The position numbers and the translations under genes were made by a program. Of a stretch of 58,251 nt of DNA, positions 45,402 through 56,599 are shown in pieces; position 1 is the stretch's first letter, and the number at the start of each line of letters is the position of its first letter. The stretch spans positions 100,094,745 through 100,152,995 of the forward strand of contig CM044497.1 of assembly GCA_024364805.1 (NCBI GenBank). Reading direction: 5' to 3'. Under the pieces are notes generated by a model that ran no database searches, was not told the origin of the DNA, and was given only the letters and a program-made list of their open reading frames with translations. The stretch comes from Euprymna scolopes (Eukaryota > Mollusca > Cephalopoda > Sepiida > Sepiolidae).

Positions 45402-45477
45402 AAATATCTTTATTAGTTTTAAATATCTTTATTAGTTTTAAATATATTTATTAGTTTTAAATATATTTATTAGTTTT
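45402..45477 (+). repeat. 19-base tandem repeat, four copies
   Basis: The unit AAATATCTTTATTAGTTTT occurs twice exactly. Two further copies carry one shared change (A for C at position 7). Confidence 0.95.
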
Positions 45478-45609
45478 ATGTTGAAAATCAAATCATAGTA
45501 AGAATTGCTTTAATTTTAAATTATTTTCAATATATCTAAACTTAGCTAAAACGCTAAAGAACGCAGCTGGAGATCTAAATATTTGTGTTTCGATTTCACC
45601 TGATGGGAT

Positions 45610-46799
45610 AGGGGTTATGTCGTAAATTACAGTTCCGAAATAATTGTGGTTTCTGTTTTACAGGTGTTTGATCTGAGTCAGGTGTGAAAATGAAGCCTTT
45701 GAATGTCGAACAGTGATCCGGTTTTTGTATTTGAAAGGACGCACACAACAGGAGACTTTTGATGAAATGAAAGAAACTTATAGTGATAATACCCCATCAT
45801 ATGACCTTGTAAAACGCTGACATCGTGATTCAAACATGGACGGAGGTCTGTGGAAACAGCTCTCAGACCTGGTCACCCCCTTTTTGCCATTAATGACGCA
45901 TCTGTCCGTCAAGTTGAGGCTGCCATTTTTGAAGATCGGGGCATTACTATTCGCCAAATAGCCCAAAATGTCAATATTAGTACAGTGTATGTGGAAACTC
46001 TCATTCATGACAATTTGCATATGCATAAGGTGTCTGCCAGATGGAGTCCCAGATACCTCACACCATTCCAGAAGCGAGAACGCATCGAGTGTTCAAGGTT
46101 GAATTTGGAGATGTGCCAAGAAGATGAGTCAAATTTTTTCAAAACACTGATTACATAGGGTGAAACCTGGGTCCATCACTATGATCCAGAGACCAAAGCC
46201 CAGTCAATACAGGTGAAGGACTTGGACTCCCCACCTCCAAAGAAGGCAAGGGTGCATCCCTCCGCTGGTAAAGTCATGCTCACAGTCTTCTGGGACCAGG
46301 ACGGAGTAGCGATGGCAGATTTCCTGACAAAGGTAACCACAATTACAGGAGCCTATTATGCGTCACTATCGAGGAAATTAACGGAAGCTATAAAAATCAA
46401 GAGGCGAGATCAGCAAAGGTACCCTCCTCCTTCGGTCCACAATTCGCATGTCGCCAGATCAGAAGTACGGGTGTGTGGTTATCAAATCCTCCCCATTCTC
46501 CCTACTTTCCTGACCTTGCACCCTCTGACTGTCACCTCTTCCCAGCCATGAAGTTGTTTTTGAAAGGAAAGCGTTTCCCAGATGATGCAGCCTTGGTTTC
46601 TGAAGTCACGTCATGGTTGGAGGACCACCCTGGGTTGTTCTAGAAAAACGGTCTCCAGAGCTGCATCAAACGATGGGAGAAATGCATAGCTTTTTTTTTG
46701 GGGGGGTCTATGTTGAAAAAGGCAAATAACTGTGCCAAGTTTCGTAGCTCTACCGCTATGCGAAGTGGGTCAAAGGCATTACTTATTGTACGCCCCTCG
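45610..46799 (+). mobile_element. Mariner transposon copy 2, left end missing
   Basis: It aligns with the mariner at 15364-16644 from TTATG near 45617 to the right TIR. The right TIR (GTGGGTCAAAGGCATTACTT and GCCCCTCG) ends at 46799 and is followed by TA (46800-46801). About the first 85 bases with the left TIR are absent. Both copies have the same orientation. The transposase is decayed. Confidence 0.9.
45690..46700 (+). pseudogene. Mariner transposase copy 2, damaged
   Basis: Same family as the 15.5 kb copy. The open middle part (45850-46158) keeps ASVRQVEAAIFEDRGITIR and ARWSPRYLTPFQKRERIECS, which the first copy has lost in places. The piece at 46213-46551 keeps VFWDQDGVAMADFL. The first catalytic Asp position (ITRDETCVHHY in copy 1) reads with a stop and Gly here (near 46156). 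The end region RWEKC is near 46670. Several frameshifts and stops are present. Comparing the two copies shows they decayed independently after insertion. Confidence 0.83.
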
Positions 46800-46861
46800 T
46801 ACGATATATCTTACCGTACTTTACAACATGGCAAAGCCAGCCGCCTTCGGCTAGTAGGAAG

Positions 46862-47125
46862 TACTAATAAGTTAGTATCGCCAGCCAGAGTCTGGTGGGT
46901 GCAGATCACAATACTAATAAATTATTTATTGCCAGCCAGTTTCTGTCTCAATAATGATGAGTTGTTTATCGCAAGCCAATGTATGATGGGTGCAAATCAC
47001 AATATTGATAAGTTAGTCATCGACAGCCAGAGTCTGATGGGTGCAGATCACAATACTTATCAGTGCAGGTGACAATGCGAATAAATAAGTTATAGGCAGT
47101 CAGTGTTTGATAAGACCATACTAAT
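46862..47125 (+). repeat. 50-base minisatellite, about five units
   Basis: The unit ACTAATAAGTTAGTATCGCC, AGCCAGAGTCTGGTGGGTGC, AGATCACAAT (50 bases) recurs with decay. The fourth unit (from about 46988) is the closest match to the first, and the last is partial. A short hairpin AGCCGCCTTCGGCT followed by AGTA lies just left (about 46845-46862). Confidence 0.8.
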
Positions 47126-47199
47126 AAGTTGATCAGAATTAATATTACAATGATCGTTCCATTGAAAAACATTCTATTTTTTTTTTTTTATAATGTTTT

Positions 47200-47226
47200 C
47201 AACTATCGTGGAATTTCCACGGGTTC
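47200..47226 (+). repeat. Palindrome followed by CTAGT, possible element terminus
   Basis: The 15-base palindrome CGTGGAATTTCCACG is followed by GGTTCTGCTAGT. A closely related sequence in the opposite direction begins the insert at 39251. A hairpin a few bases before CTRR(T) is the form of a Helitron-type 3' end. The family name is inference. Confidence 0.45.
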
Positions 47227-47667
47227 TGCTAGTAATCATCATTGTTATCATTATTATTTTTCATTATTATTGCTATTACTTTTATTACTGTTATTGTTAT
47301 TATCGTTACACATTTGTTACATACTGTCTCGTTATCTTTCTTATTTTTATTTGATTCTCTATTAAAAATGTACTTATTTAATGTTAATGTATTTTAGTGC
47401 AGTCTATATTGTGATCTCTCTCTTTGTTAGCTTAGTTAAATTGATACTATTTTTATGTATTGTAAATTATGTCTTTTCATTTTCTAGTACCCTTGTTGCC
47501 AAGCTATCTCTCCCTCTATATGTTTCTTTAATATGTTGCAACGTTGGATAATTTCCATAACTTTCCATAGTTGTGCATTTTCTTCAGGCGTAATACTTTT
47601 AGTTCTTATGACCAGTTTTATGACCTTCGATTGATTAAACGTATTTGGAATTATATATGTATATACG

Positions 47668-47711
<44 letters not shown>

Positions 47712-48544
47712 GAGAGAGAGAAAGATAGAGAGAGAGGGGAGAGAGGGGGGAAGGTATATATATAGAACGAGACTGATGAAGAGAGAGAAAAAGGGAGACA
47801 GAAAGAAAAAAGAAGAGAATAATATAGAGACAGAGAAAGACAAGTAAAAAATAGAGAACGGGGAAGGATATTTTTTAATGAAAATTGCTTTGGACAAAGC
47901 ATGACCCCAATTGATGTCAGTAGTTAAAATACTACTTCAACGGAAAAAAAAGATATGTGTTATACATAGAGATTCCGACTGAAATAATAGAAATTATTCA
48001 CGTTTTTTTATCAACGCTTGTGAATACTAGATCAATAATCTAGTGTGGGTGTGTATTATATATACACAGACGATGTACTCCGGCACTTTTACATCAGTTA
48101 AAGTGTCTGATTGACTACATTTGCTAAACCAGGAAAATTCACATGGATCACTTATTATGTTTTTCTATTGAAATGTTTGTTATATGATTTTGAATTAATA
48201 TTTTCATGCTGATGTATTTTTGTCATTCAGATTTCTTTAAGTCTCTGTAATACTTGACAACTCTCATCTAGTTTGTATAAATTCTTTGAGTCGCTAAAGA
48301 ATAAAATTGGGACATCAGAAAATCAACTTTCAACTTTTTAAGTACATTAGTTTGATATTTCACGTATGCTTAAAAAGATATGATTTCATTATAATGAGTT
48401 ATTAGTTGTAGAAACATAAACAAGTGTTGCTTTGTATATTTTATTACAAAAATTATTTTACACTTACAGTAAAATAATTTGAATAATAAAATATACAATT
48501 ATTATTACTTCAATTTTACTAGTTTTCTTTTAAGTATTATAATT
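47227..48544. other. AT-rich stretch with GA-rich and (TA)n tracts
   Basis: TA runs at 47661-47710 pass into GA-rich sequence to about 47860. No gene recognised. Confidence 0.55.
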
Positions 48545-48548
48545 TCTC

Positions 48549-48549
48549 A

Positions 48550-48604
<55 letters not shown>

Positions 48605-48621
48605 GTACATATGTGTATATA
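48549..48621. repeat. (CT)n(TA)n microsatellite at an LTR boundary
   Basis: A CT run, then about 17 TA units and imperfect TA/TG sequence, directly left of the LTR at 48625. Confidence 0.92.
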
Positions 48622-48624
48622 TAT

Positions 48625-48947
48625 TGTGACGTGCCACTTCTGAGGTTAGCTTTTTTTATAAATTTACTTAATTTCTTGTTTTAATCTCAGATTGCGTGGA
48701 AGGCAGCTATGGTGCTACGTGCCAGTCCGTATTTAATTTACTTCCTCTATAAAAAGAGCATTTTAAATGGGTATAACAATTATCTGCCATTCTCTGACTA
48801 AAAGACAGTCTATAGGCTTGTGTATTGTATAAAATAAATACCAGATGAATATATAGATCCATTAAACAATCGGCTGTCTGTCACTGTAAGAGAGATGACA
48901 GAAAAGTTTCAGCATATATTTTATCAGGAAAAGATAACAATTCAACA
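48625..48947 (-). repeat. 3' LTR of the Gmr1-like fossil
   Basis: 323 bases. On the plus strand it starts TGTGACGTGCCACTTCTGAG and ends TTCAACA. It matches 57897-58223 along its length, for example GCTATGGTGCTACGTGCCAG and TTAAATGGGTATAACA. Confidence 0.9.
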
Positions 48948-49083
48948 TGCATATATATGTATATTCCTTTTTTTATTTTAATGAAAGGAATCAAAGAACG
49001 AGTACGTACTATATACACATTTCAAAATATGATAATATATATTTAAGTCCATATGTCTTTCTTATCTTTTTGCTTGCTCTTTT

Positions 49084-49196
49084 TTGTATATTTGCATATA
49101 TAGGCATATATCTCATATCCTAAATCTCAGTAGAAAAAGGACAAGTTTACAAAAGATAATTTACAGAGTTGTGTCCCTTTCACCATCATTTTTTAT

Positions 49197-49266
<70 letters not shown>

Positions 49267-49749
49267 AAAATCTTGCGACATTTCTGAGTTTTCGTATTTA
49301 AGAGTTCTCTTAAAGTGGTCCGATATGCCTTCATAATTGACAAATGGAAAGAGCAAAAGATAAACCAAGCTTTATTGTATGCTGATGGACATAAACGATA
49401 CTCGTTTTTTGCAATTCCTTGTGATGTTGATTTTTATCTGGGGAGCTGCTTGGATAGACGGGCTCTCACCTTGAACTCCCTGCTGCAGCTAACTTGCGTT
49501 TCAAATGCTTAATCGTTAACTTTAACCGACAGAAACGGTTGACAATTTTTTTCTGAATTTTAAATATATCAACCTTTTTTATTTTCTTCTTTTTTATTGT
49601 TTTTCACTTCGTTGTCGCCGTTGTTGTCATTGGAACGGTTCACTTGTTTCGCGTCTTGGAATTTTTACCATTAAATTTGTTCATTTTTATTAATACGATA
49701 TTGATATATCTCAATATCGTAACTTCTTCCCACAAATAAAAACAAAATA
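49084..49749. other. Stretch between RNase H and 3' LTR, with a (TA)n tract
   Basis: The TA run at 49200-49262 (about 31 units) lies here. The rest is AT-rich and not recognised. It is probably the 3' untranslated part of the fossil, expanded by the microsatellite. Confidence 0.5.
49200..49262. repeat. (TA)n microsatellite
   Basis: About 31 uninterrupted TA units. Confidence 0.97.
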
Positions 49750-50890
49750 TAAAAATGATTAATTTTTCGTTCACTCCAGTCTCCAAATCTCCCACTTGAT
49801 CCAGTGTTTAGTTTTCGTGGTCCGAATAACTTTCATGGCATCTAGATAAGCCATATGCTACATGGTTCTCCTTTCCTCTCACGTAGTTATTTCCAAGTTG
49901 TATTCTTGTAGACTGAGATACCAGTTCTGTAATCGTCTCTTTTTGTTCCTCATTCTGTTCAAGAAAACTATTCGATTATGATCGGTATGTACTTAGTGGG
50001 ACTTTTTCCTGCTGTTGTATTAATTTCGAAATTTGATACTGCTAGCACAAGCGCTAATGTTTCTTTTTCTATTGTTGAATAGGCTTTTTGATATTTATTA
50101 AGTTGGAGAAATAACTGAGGGGTCGAAACTGTCCGTTTTGGTCATATTGAGATAATATCGCACCGAATCTGTCTGTAGGCTAAACGGTTTCTCGAAGTCT
50201 GGTGCTAATAGTGCAGGTTCGTTACTCAACATGTCTTTTACCATCTCAAAAGATTCCTGACATTCCGGTGCCCATTGGAATATTATTCGTTGCTTTAAAC
50301 TGTTTCTCAAGGGAATTGCTATCCGAGAAAAATTTCGATAGAATTTTCGATAATATCCTGCCATTCCTATGAATCTTCGGACCCCCTTTACGTTTCTTGG
50401 CCTTGGATACTCTCTTATGTTTTTTGTTTAACTTCGTTAGGACTAACGTGCCCATATCCTACGATGTGTCACAAGTAATGCACTTCTGCTTTCCCAAATT
50501 CATTCGTCTCAAGAATGATAGTTTAGTTTGCATTCTCCAACCGATTAAAAATTTGTCTTATGCTCTTCAAATATGCTTCACACGTTTTGTTATAGGTGAT
50601 AATGTAATTTATATAAAAAACAACATTGTGACGTTCAGTTTTCTGTAATCTGTTCAGAATCGAACAGATCCGTCTGGTGTATCCACCAATATGCAAGGAG
50701 ACGCCCAGGGGCTTTGGCTGGGTTCGATTATTCTGTTTACTAACATATATTCGATTTCCCTACGTATGATCTCTCTTTTTCTGTGGTTCACTCGATATGG
50801 ATGTCGCTTAATGGGTTGATCCTTGGTTAATTCGATGTCGTGAAATATGGCATTTTTCCTTCTAGGAAATATGAATAGGAACAGCCGAGA
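49750..50890 (-). pseudogene. Reverse transcriptase and RNase H of the Gmr1-like fossil
   Basis: On the minus strand, the RT N-terminal region reads ELTKDQPIKRHPYRVN and EPSQSPWASPCILV (about 50850-50675). The connection region GMAGYYRKFYRNFSR is at about 50367-50323. RNase H follows: FQWAPECQESFEMVKDML (about 50280-50225), LQTDSV, then EKETLALVLAVS-like sequence near 50070. ENHVAYGLSRCHE, the usual end of the RNase H tether, is near 49870-49830. The polymerase copies element RNA and RNase H removes it. The fossil frame is broken. Confidence 0.75.
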
Positions 50891-50904
50891 ATATTCCTAG
50901 AAAT

Positions 50905-53900
50905 TGCTTTATTTATTTATTATTTTCTTTTTTACATTTTCACCCCAAACAAGGCTTATTGCCACTTTGTTGTAGGAGGCTACTACCAGGGACATGACCA
51001 TCAGGGGTACTGTGTAGGGAGTTGGGCAGCAAGATGTCGGTTCACGTTGCACTTGAACTTCTGCATGTCAGTACAGTTGGGGAATCAGGGACCCGGCAGG
51101 GAATTCCAAAGTCTAGCTGTCCTGGGGAAGAAACTACTGGAGTAGAAGGCTCTCTTACATCTAGGAATCTCTACGGTGAAGGGGCGGGATTTAGCTGCGT
51201 GTCGGGTTTGTCGGGGTATTTACGTCGAGGGGGCACAAGCGCTTGCAGTTTGTCAGAGCATTCACCGTTAAAATACTTGTAGAAAAGGCAGAGGGATGCA
51301 ACATTTCGTCGATGGGACAAAGGCTGAAGTTGAGATGACAGTTCAGGACCTATCAGATTGGCGGCTCACTTTTGAACCTTGTCTAGGAGCGAGAGACTAG
51401 TGGCAGATGCACCAGCCCAAATATGACAGCAATACTCCATACATGGGCGAATGGTAGCCTCATAGAGGTATAGCATACTTTCGGACGTTAGTTTCTTTCT
51501 AGCACGGTAAAGAGAACCTACCTTCTTGGCAGCGATCCTGGCGATACTCTCGGTGTAATTGTTCCAATTCACGTTTCCTGATAGCGTTAGGCCGAGGAGT
51601 TTAAAGAATGTACTTTACGATAAAGAGTCATTCGGCATTGCTATTGGTGTTAGAGAAGGTTTTTTGTAATTATTGAAGGAAACCAGTTTAGTCTTGGCAG
51701 CATTAAATGTGACCATCAATTTATGTCCCTATTCCACTAAAGATCGGAGGTCATCCTCTAGTGTTTCTGCCATTTCTTTCAATATGTATCCATTTGTTTT
51801 CCTGTCGTGTCTGTTATAGAGTGTGGTGCCGTAAGCATATATACCCATCTCACAGGTAATTTTGTCAGGGAGGTCATTTATGAATATTAGGAATAACAGA
51901 GGTCCCAGGATAGACCCCTGAGGTACTCCCGCATTTATATCGTATTGTTTAGATGTACGACCTACGAGGACAACCTCGATTTTTCTCTCATCTAAGAGGG
52001 ATTTAATTATGTAATGTATTCTTCCAGTGATACCATATGAGCTGATTTTCCTGAGAAGACCCTCATGCCATACCCTATCAAAAGCCTTAGATATATCTAG
52101 AGCTACTGCTCTACCCTCCCCCGCGTTGTCCAGTGACTGGTATATACGTTCTCAGATTACAGTATGGATTTCTGTTGAACGGGTTTGTCTAAATCCATAT
52201 TGTTGGTCAGTCAGAAGTTTAGCATCAGTAAGGTGATGGACTAGAGCTTGGTTAATTATTGTCTCAAATTATTTTGGCGAAAAGTGGGAGGCTAATGGGC
52301 CGATAATATGATGGGTCAGTTCTTTCGCCAGAATTATTGAAAACTGGTACTACATAAGCAGTTTTCCAGCAGGCAGGAAAGCAAGATTCATTGAGGCATT
52401 TGTAGTAGAGTTTGGAGAAAACTGGAACTACTTTGCCCATTATTTGCTACACTGTTGTAGATTTTCCAGAAGTCGCGATTTTCTAATTTCTGTGCTTCGA
52501 TGCGTTTTTTGGTGGTGTAAGTAAATTCTCTCTTAGCTGTTGCTAGTTCTTTCTTACAGTTACTTCTGGCTTCTATATAGTTCTTTCTGTTTGAACTGGA
52601 CTTCTGTCGGTTAAATCTGCGGTACGTATGCTGCCTTTGCGCGATGGCGGCTGCACAAGTAGACGTAAATCATTGAGGAGAGTGGGGCTTGCTATAAAAT
52701 TTCCGTGTAGGAACATGTGCTTCAATTGCTGTTTTGAACCATTCAGTAGTTTCATTTGCGCACTGTTAAGCAGGAAGTGAAAGTATATTTTTCCATGTGG
52801 CGTCTCTGATGAGACTCCTGATGGCTTCCCAGTCAACTTTTTTTATATCTCGTTGTTTTGAGCAGTGGCTCTTCAGTTTTGGCTCTAAAGTTTAGGGCTA
52901 TTAAACTATTAGAACTGCATGATCGGCGTTCCCAAGTGAGGTGTGGGTATTAGTGGCACAGTCATCGAGAAATGTGGTCACAAACTGATCTAGAAGTGAT
53001 GCGTGTTATTCTTGTTGGTCTGGGAAACGGGTTGGAAACGTAACTATCTGTGATAGGGAATGAGATATAGAGAAGTTATATGCAGTCATACCAGCTGCGT
53101 TTGTGTGAGTAGAAAATCCAAGTCAGTTGCTGTGGTGGACATTGAAGTCACCAAACATATGCACTTGTGCGCTAGTGTCGAGGGAAAGCCATGCATATAT
53201 GTTGTCGGATACTTTGTTTAATAGGAAGAGCGGTAAAGTAAATAAAAGTAGCTAATGTTATGTTGCATGTTAAGTCTAAAGCACATAAATGCTTAATCGC
53301 CAGTTCTAGTTTAGTTTTTCTAGTCAAGGGGAGGGTGTTCCGAATATATACTCCAAGTCCGTGCATATAGCTGTCAGAGTCCTTACGGAAGAGTGGGAGA
53401 TATCCAGGCATGTTAAAGTAGTTAGAGGGGATGGAGGATTGTAGGCTAGTCTCATTTAGTGCTAAGATACCCGGAGGTGTTTGTTAGGAGAAATGCTTCG
53501 ACATCATTTAAATTAGTTCTAAGCCCACGTATGTTCGTAAATGCAAGCCTCAAAGGAGAAGGCAGATTGTTTTTGTTTGGGTTTGGGCCTGGTTTTAGCA
53601 TATTTTTTTATTGTACTCTCATTTCTTTTAAGAATTTCAGTTTAGGTAACGGATGCTGAACAAGTGGTTATGCAGAACATGCAACACAAGTGGTTATGCA
53701 GACATGAAACACAAGCAGACTTTCATTTGTCCTGCCATCTACTAGGACTGATTGTGGCCTCGGTATAGCCCACCGGGGATGAATGCAGGATCCCTTTCCA
53801 TGCGCGACATGACACTACAAACAACCCGATATTATACAACTATTGATGCTACAGCCGCTCTAAGCGCTTCCAAAGAGTTAGGGATCCTGTATTACCAGTC

Positions 53901-54150
53901 GGGAACAACACCAAGGAACTGTCTATCCGGTACCCTCAACCCAATCTATTTGTACTGGCATTATGGCATTCAAGCACTCCCAAGTGCCCAGTTTAGTGGA
54001 TGGGATGTGTCGGGAGTGGGGAAAACTGCGTGCATTGCCCTAGTCAGGAAACAAAATCGATCATTAAAGGTCTGTCGACTCCCTGTGATTCGACCTCTAC
54101 GCCTAGCTAATATGCAAAGAAGGAGTATGGAAGCCGGCCGATAGACAGTG
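50905..54150 (-). mobile_element. Near full-length Jockey/CR1-type LINE (copy A)
   Basis: The T-rich 3' end (minus-strand tail) is at about 50905-50940, followed by CACCCCAAACAAGGC, which is shared with copy B at 54180. It extends through RT and an upstream endonuclease to a 5' untranslated part ending near 54150. At about 3.2 kb it is the longest LINE here. It lies inside the Gmr1-like fossil and directly abuts copy B, same strand. A repeat of GTGGTTATGCAGAACATG-like units (about 53665-53720) lies in the 5' part. The frame is heavily broken. Confidence 0.8.
51366..53640 (-). pseudogene. LINE copy A ORF2 (endonuclease and reverse transcriptase), broken
   Basis: Endonuclease: PGYLPLFRKDSDSYMHGLGV (about 53408-53350) is the typical apurinic-endonuclease-like segment of Jockey/CR1 LINEs, preceded by a LRTNLNDVEAFLL-type start near 53530. 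RT: FPACWKTAYVVPVFNNSG is at about 52385-52335, INAGVPQGSILGP near 51945-51905, then INDLPDKI. The catalytic box reads IYAYGTT near 51842-51822 where F/YADDTT is expected, so both catalytic aspartates are lost. The thumb region TIRPCMEYCCHIWAGA is at about 51452-51405. More than ten stops or frameshifts. Confidence 0.78.
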
Positions 54151-54151
54151 C

Positions 54152-54845
54152 CTATCTTCTTTTTTTTATTCAATTTTCACCCCAAACAAGGCACAGTTCC
54201 ACTTTGAAGCAGGGGCCTACTATCAGGGACTTAATTAGCGGAATCATTAGGAAGGGAGATGAGTAGAAATATGTTTGTTAACATTACACTTGAACTTTTG
54301 CATACCATTGCAGTTGGGAAAGCAGAATCCCGGAAGGGAGTTCCAAAGACCCGCAATTCTGGGGAAGAAACTATTGGAGTAAAAGGCTTTCTTGCACCTA
54401 GGGATCTCTACTGTAAGGGATGAGACTTAGTAGCTTGTCGGGTTTGTCGGGGGTAGTTACGTCGGGGAGGTACAAGTGTTTGCAGTTCGTGAGAGCATTT
54501 ACCATTGAAGTATTTGTAGAACAGGCAGAGGGATGCAACATCTCGTTGATGGGACAGAGGCTGAAGCCTAGATGACAGTTCAGGACCTATCAGGTTGGCG
54601 ACTCTCTTTTGAAGCCTGTCCAGGAGCGAGAGACAAGAAGTAGATGCACCAGCCCAGATGTGACAACAGTACTCCATACATGGGCGAATGGTTGCCTTAT
54701 AGAGGTATAGGATACTGTCAGGCGTAAGTAGTTTTCTAGCACGGTAGAGGGAGCCAACCTTCCTTGCAGCAGCCTTGGCAATGCTCTCAATGTATCTATT
54801 CCAGTTCATATTCCCTGTAAACTTTAAGCAGTTTAGGTTTGCAGA
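54152..54845 (-). mobile_element. LINE copy B, same family, 5'-truncated
   Basis: The 3' end has a T run (54160-54168) and CACCCCAAACAAGGC. The 5' end is truncated near 54845, in the segment just after the RT palm (FTGNMNWN). It is closely related to copy A: the thumb region TIRPCMEYCCHIWAGA is shared, and most of the non-coding 3' part aligns. Copy A sits immediately 3' of it on the same strand, so copy A may have inserted next to, or into, its tail. Confidence 0.82.
54408..54809 (-). pseudogene. LINE copy B ORF2 C-terminal part
   Basis: A 133-residue open stretch: MNWNRYIESIAKAAARKVGS, then ARKLLTPDSILYLYKATIRP, CMEYCCHIWAGA and HQRDVASLCLFYKYFNG. It covers the end of the RT thumb and the C-terminal domain. 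It is much less damaged than the same region of copy A, so copy B is younger or was copied from a better parent. Confidence 0.8.
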
Positions 54846-54849
54846 CCGG

Positions 54850-56521
54850 TAATTTGTTTGACCTCGGATAACTCATTTCGCTTCTTTTCTGATAGGTGGC
54901 CCAGTTTTTCTTCTAAGTTTGACATTATTTCGGAGTTGTATAATTTTATTGGGGTGTGCTTGATTAGAACGCTGTCATCCATCGGTGAGTCTTTGTTTCG
55001 AACTGTTTCTACTTGCCCCCCCACGTGAAATTCGAGCTCGTTTGTTCACTCCACATATTGCTTGATCCGAATTATATGGCATAATTGTATCTGATCCTGT
55101 CTGTTTGGGATATTCACTTTATAATGCAGGTAATCAACCTTCTCCGTTATTGTATAAGGGCCTTGGAATTCGGCGTCGAATAAGGACTTTCTAGTGTGTA
55201 GGAGAACCAGAACTGTTTCGCCCACATCGAATTGCCAGACCTCGCAATTTTTCTGGAACTTTTTCGCACTTTTTCTGGGACTTGCTCAGGCGTCGCACTT
55301 TTTCTGGGACTTGCTCAGGTAGGTTCCTACCATCACTCTGGCATCGTTCAAGTTTTTCCGCAGGTCTTTGACATACTCCTTTACTGGTTGAAGTTACTTT
55401 CCTGGGTCATCCCATTGTTCTTTTGCCATTTTGAGAGGATTTCGCATTTCACTCCCATAGACTAGTTCAAATGGACTATATCCTAGCGATTCTTGAATTT
55501 AATCTCTAGCAGCAAAGAGTACAAAAGGTAATTCTTTGTCCCAATCAAACCGTCTCTGTGTGCAGTGAGCTCTCAGCATACTTTTTAATATTGCATGGAA
55601 CGGTTCTAACGCGCCCTGGGACTGCGGGTGGTATGGACTTGATGTGTTATGTTTTATTCCTAGCTGTCCAGTCACTCTGTTAAACAGATTTGATGTGAAA
55701 TTTGTGTTCCAGTCTGTTTTGATGGTGTCGGGTATTCCCATTTTTGAGAAATAATTTAGTAGAGCATCTACTATTTTCTTTGTGGATATTGTGCGCAATG
55801 GTAAAGCTTCGGGGAATCTGGAGCTCGTGCATAGTATTGTCAACAGATAATTGTGCCCTGCTTTCGTTTTTGGTAGAGAGCGCACGCAGTCTATTATCCC
55901 CCTTTCAAAAGTTTTTTCCGTGATAGCTATTGGCTTAAGCGGTGCTGGTGGTATGTCTGGTCTAGGCTTTCCTGCCCTGGGACATTTCCTGCACGAGTTA
56001 CAAAATTCCTTTGTACTAGCCCTCCTGCCCGCCCAATGAAAATGCCTGAGCAATTTTTAATAAATCTTGATTATACCGAGGTGTCCTGCCAAGGCCACTT
56101 TGTATGCCAATCGGAGCATTTCCTCACGATACTTTGTTGGCATGACTATTTAGTGGTACCGTTCCTCTCTTTCTCCTTTGCGCTTTGCCGCCTGATAGCT
56201 CCTTTTCAATATGCCATCTTCCATATTGATGCGTATCTTTTTCATCTGTCGCTTTACCCACTTGCTCATTAGCTTTTTTAAGCTGTTGTCGCATCTCTGT
56301 GCTCTTTTCAGCTCCTCGCGTGGTCTATTTAGCAACGGAATCTTTTCATGCATATCTTGTTTCTTACTTCGCAGGTTATATGTATGCCCGTCTCCCGCAT
56401 CTATCTGGTATAGTACAATATGAGCTGTGTTCTCTAGTAAAATGTCTATATTCTTCATAAGGAGTGCCTTCACTGTTCCGACTGTTATTTTCTTATTTAT
56501 TTTCCCTGTTAGGAGTTTCAC
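54850..56521 (-). pseudogene. Integrase of the Gmr1-like fossil
   Basis: From 56521 downward: a lead region (about 56521-56150), then the zinc-binding part with CNSCRKC near 55990. The catalytic core (56053-55499) contains the three DDE positions: GIIDCV, KTDWNTNF and SPYHPQSQGALE. The C-terminal part with VLLH and YNNGEG-like pieces runs to about 55050, followed by LEEKLGHLSEKKRNELSEV (about 54925-54870). In related elements that segment leads directly into reverse transcriptase. Integrase joins the DNA copy to the host chromosome. It sits upstream of RT here, the key feature of the Gmr1-like order. Confidence 0.8.
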
Positions 56522-56599
56522 TTCTTTAAAGACAATTCACATCGCGTTTCCTCCCACTCCTTGTATTGCTACGAAGCCTACCGTCCGACTGTGTGGTAA

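Noticed and set aside
49161-49368. Open frames of repeated Ile-Tyr.
   Set aside because: Translation of the (TA)n tract. The same holds for similar frames at 17.3, 25.2, 43.5 and 47.7 kb.
51022-51282. An 86-residue plus-strand open frame.
   Set aside because: Antisense to the 3' part of LINE copy A.
53752-54144. A 130-residue plus-strand open frame with balanced base composition.
   Set aside because: It lies antisense to the 5' part of LINE copy A and shows no recognisable domain.
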